A DNA stretch of 64,000 nucleotides from positions 4,340,001-4,404,000 of the forward strand of contig AP014633.1 of the NCBI GenBank assembly GCA_000828835.1, written 5' to 3'. Made by a program: the position numbers and the translations under genes. Source of the stretch: Thioploca ingrica. GTDB lineage: Bacteria > Pseudomonadota > Gammaproteobacteria > Beggiatoales > Beggiatoaceae. Below the pieces are notes generated by a model. That model ran no database searches. It was not told the DNA's origin and worked only from the letters and a program-made list of their open reading frames with translations. Positions 60,840-64,000 of this stretch are shown here, piece after piece; position 1 is the first letter of the stretch, and every line of letters starts with the position of its first letter.

Positions 60840-61559
60840 CTAGTTATGATTTAATACTTGATCTTGTGTGGTCAATAGCTGACGAATACCTTCTTTTGCC
60901 AAATTCAGCATCGCCTGTAACTCATGGGGGTGAAAAGCATGTCCCTCTGCGGTTCCTTGGATTTCAATATAAGCACCCGCTTCATTCATGACGATGTTCA
61001 TGTCCGTTTCTGCCTCGGAATCTTCTTGATAATCTAAGTCTAAAATGGGTATGCCTTGATAAATACCGACTGAAACCGCCGCCACTGCACCATGAATAGG
61101 ATTCGTGGTAATGAGGTTCTTACTCAGTAAATAATGGATGGCATCGACTAAAGCTAGGTAACTGCCGGTGATGGCAGCGGTTCTGGTGCCACCGTCTGCT
61201 TGAATCACATCGCAATCTAAAGTAATCGTTCGCTCACCTAAAGCGGCTAAATCGATTACCCCTCGCAAAGAGCGTCCAATTAAACGTTGGATTTCTAAGG
61301 TACGTCCGCCTTGCCGCCCGGTACTGGCTTCACGTTGCATCCGGTCATGAGTAGATCGAGGCAACATCCCATATTCTGCGGTTAACCAACCACTTTTTTT
61401 GTCTTTGAGAAAGCGAGGCACACGTTCTTCAACACTGGCGGTGCAAATTACTTTAGTTTTACCAAATTCAGCCAATACTGAACCCTCTGCATGTTGAGTA
61501 TAATGACGAGTAAGATTAATTTGACGAAGTTCATTAGCTGCTCGACCACTGGGACGCAT
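60840..61559 (-). CDS. rph: Ribonuclease PH
   Basis: 239 residues, a phosphorolytic 3' exoribonuclease trimming tRNA precursors. It begins [20 protein letters not shown], with [48 protein letters not shown] and [15 protein letters not shown] in the usual order; length is full. Unlike the E. coli K-12 allele it is not frameshifted. Confidence 0.96.
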   Translation of the reverse strand: MRPSGRAANELRQINLTRHYTQHAEGSVLAEFGKTKVICTASVEERVPRFLKDKKSGWLTAEYGMLPRSTHDRMQREASTGRQGGRTLEIQRLIGRSLRGVIDLAALGERTITLDCDVIQADGGTRTAAITGSYLALVDAIHYLLSKNLITTNPIHGAVAAVSVGIYQGIPILDLDYQEDSEAETDMNIVMNEAGAYIEIQGTAEGHAFHPHELQAMLNLAKEGIRQLLTTQDQVLNHN

Positions 61560-61597
61560 AAAAATCCTTTTAATATTCGAATGGTATTCAATCGGGG

Positions 61598-62410
61598 TTA
61601 TTGAGCGTTTGTTTTAATAAAACGCCCGAGTTGTTTTTCAAACTGGTGTGGTGCCGCTATATTATAAATTTTAATGGCTATACCGCCTACTCCCCTGCTG
61701 CCTTTGGTTCCTCTCAATTTAAGGGTACCAAAGCCGAAAATTTTACCTAAGCGACTTTGTTGGATTTCAAGATGTTCAAATTGCTCGGGTGTCATACTGA
61801 TGGTTTGTTTAAAAATAAGGCCCATGCTGGCAATAATTTGTTGTGAAGTGATCATTAAAGTGGTGGTTAATTGTATCAATAAGGTCTGTAATAAAAAAAA
61901 TATACCTAGCCAAAATAGACCGAGCAAAGTCCATTGCAGATATAACCGCTGATTGTGCCCAAATGGCATTGTTCCTATGAATTTCTCTAAGAGGGGATCG
62001 CTAAACCATAATAAATAAGCCGCTATTCCGCTGAGAAATAATGCTTTAACATAACCAAACCAATGAATATAAGCACGGTAAATGATCTTTTCTGATTGAG
62101 TAAAGTAATGTGGTTCAGATTGATTTTTAGGTGGTAAATCGGCAGCGGTGGTTGGAGAAAAAATCGGGGGTGGTGCGGTGTTAGATTGGGGTATGGTTTT
62201 CTCCAAAGTCGCATCATAATCGGCTCGTTTTTGTGGATTAGCCAACGTATTATAAACCCGTTTAATTTGGTTAAACCGGGCAACGACTCTTGGATTACCC
62301 GGGTATTTGCTCGGATGAAATTTTCTGGCTAACTGTTGTGCTGCCGCTTTAATTTCCTCTGGAGTGGCGTTAGATTCAACGCCTAGAAATTCGTAGAGTG
62401 TTTTTTTCAT
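61598..62410 (-). CDS. J-domain membrane protein with bacterial PH-like domain
   Basis: 270 residues from the ATG at 62410. The J domain (about residues 3-65) starts [17 protein letters not shown] but has HPS (His32-Pro-Ser34) in place of the canonical HPD, so stimulation of DnaK is doubtful. Two hydrophobic helices follow (about 125-185), then a C-terminal bPH2-type domain with [11 protein letters not shown] and [14 protein letters not shown]. The frame stays open to 62467, but that extension lies inside the mobile element and is not original. With the element removed, AAGGAATC precedes the ATG; as it stands no Shine-Dalgarno is present. Confidence 0.8.
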   Translation of the reverse strand: MKKTLYEFLGVESNATPEEIKAAAQQLARKFHPSKYPGNPRVVARFNQIKRVYNTLANPQKRADYDATLEKTIPQSNTAPPPIFSPTTAADLPPKNQSEPHYFTQSEKIIYRAYIHWFGYVKALFLSGIAAYLLWFSDPLLEKFIGTMPFGHNQRLYLQWTLLGLFWLGIFFLLQTLLIQLTTTLMITSQQIIASMGLIFKQTISMTPEQFEHLEIQQSRLGKIFGFGTLKLRGTKGSRGVGGIAIKIYNIAAPHQFEKQLGRFIKTNAQ

Positions 62411-62826
62411 CAAATTGCGCGAGAAACCCAGTCCTTCAGGGCGGGGAAGGATAGCGCGTCGGCTCAAGCCGACCCGATTCTCGTTCCTCTCTTGGTTAAG
62501 CTATCACGGTAAAATTAAATTAGGTGCTGGTCTTTCCCAGCGGTCAACCGGTTAAGGTGTCCCCGTAAGGGGCTAGTGACGCGGCGGTTTCCCGCCATCT
62601 CCCTTCGACAAGGCCACCCCGCGGCTCTGGCTGTGACCAGCCACGACTAAAACCTTCGGGGCTTTACCTTGCCCCAGCATGATTAAAGCCTTTTAGAGCA
62701 GCAGACTCAGGAAGCATCTGCTGGTAAGTCTTAACGACCTCGGGGTGGCGTAGCCACTCTAACTAGCGGCTTAGTCTGGTCAACCTCGCTTTTTCAAGCT
62801 CCGCCCTTGAGGACAGGGTAGTTGAC
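62411..62826 (+). mobile_element. ORF-less IS200/IS605-like element with HEARO/omega-RNA-like structure, copy 2
   Basis: 416 bp, about 89% identical to 8671-9082 and likewise placed 3' of TCAT (62407-62410). The left-end hairpin keeps its stem despite several base changes compared with copy 1. CCCC/GGGG encloses a different 4-nt loop (GTAA), and AGCAGA/TCTGCT and GTCGGC/GCCGAC are unchanged. The right-end stem is partly decayed (GGACAGGG for GGGCGGGG). A plus-strand hairpin with a T tract lies 63-100 nt downstream. Neither copy has a nuclease gene, so a trans source of IscB would be needed. Strand and RNA identity are inferences. Confidence 0.7.
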
Positions 62827-62888
62827 GATTCCTTAAAGCACAACGGGTAATCTACTATCAGTTATCTTTTTATGGATATAGCCTAAAC

Positions 62889-62926
62889 TAAGGTTGGACT
62901 AAATTGCTTAGCCCAACCTTAATTTT
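62889..62926 (+). terminator. Strong hairpin followed by T5 on the plus strand
   Basis: TAAGGTTGGACTAAA pairs with TTAGCCCAACCTTA (one G:T) across a short loop, and ATTTTT follows on the plus strand. On the minus strand the same stem lies just after the eno stop at 62940 but lacks a good T tract. It could end transcription from the element as well as from eno. Confidence 0.6.
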
Positions 62927-62939
62927 TAAGTTGCTTTAC

Positions 62940-64000
<1,061 letters not shown>

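Noticed and set aside
62411..62467. N-terminal extension of the J-domain protein
   Set aside because: The extra codons come from the inserted element; the J domain begins at the ATG at 62410.

Overview
The window is AT-rich chromosomal DNA (GC estimated by eye in the low 40s percent) from a gammaproteobacterium. The fatty-acid cluster (yceD-rpmF-plsX-fabH-fabD-fabG-acpP-fabF-mltG), maf facing yceD, rlmE-ftsH-folP, glnD, lpxH, ubiA, rph and eno have gammaproteobacterial order and sequence. Heavy signal transduction, many small intergenic palindromes, IS debris, Uma2 and DUF29-like genes, and a tandem TCAGTTA (TAACTGA) repeat suggest a large sulfur bacterium of the Beggiatoaceae (Beggiatoa/Thioploca/Thiomargarita type). 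That placement is an inference; there is no rRNA in the window, and I found no tRNA gene.

Layout. 1-5.5 kb: start of a CorA-like transporter, a two-gene Septu-type defence pair (ptuA-ptuB), an asparagine-synthase-like amidotransferase (NAGGN type), a broken second copy of its 3' end, and two unrecognised small genes. 5.6-7.6 kb: ubiA and a secreted trypsin-like protease. 7.6-15.7 kb: fatty acid/phospholipid operon on the minus strand, interrupted between fabF and mltG by a 412-bp mobile element. 15.7-26.1 kb: maf, an orphan hydrogenase-maturation protease, duplicated secreted SH3 proteins, CcoI-type copper ATPase, GarR-type dehydrogenase, UvrD helicase, amino acid permease. 26.1-33.1 kb: accessory region with intergenic repeats, a DUF433/DUF5615 toxin-antitoxin pair, a decayed type VI secretion module (vgrG with three frameshifts, a PAAR-lipase effector split by a frameshift and cut by an IS630 remnant) and two tandem PD-(D/E)XK-like genes. 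33.7-47.1 kb: protoglobin, degenerate receiver, Uma2, folP, ftsH, rlmE, hybrid histidine kinase, glnD, lpxH, cyclophilin. 47.8-59.2 kb: alcohol dehydrogenase, chemoreceptor, CHASE2 adenylate cyclase, trpC, trpD, SLC13 permease. 59.5-64 kb: small DUF3096 protein, unknown gene, rph, a J-domain/PH membrane protein, a second copy of the mobile element, and partial eno.

Most notable. Two copies (8671-9082 and 62411-62826, about 89% identical by hand count) of an ORF-less element sit immediately 3' of TCAT with no target duplication. Each is packed with hairpins, some supported by compensatory changes, and ends in a GC-rich hairpin like the right ends of IS200/IS605 elements. I propose that they are standalone HEARO/omega-RNA (IscB guide RNA) elements without a nuclease gene. 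Both lie directly upstream of a start codon (ATGA on the minus strand). Computational removal restores a tight fabF-mltG junction in one case and a Shine-Dalgarno sequence in the other, so the element boundaries are well supported while the RNA family assignment is an inference.
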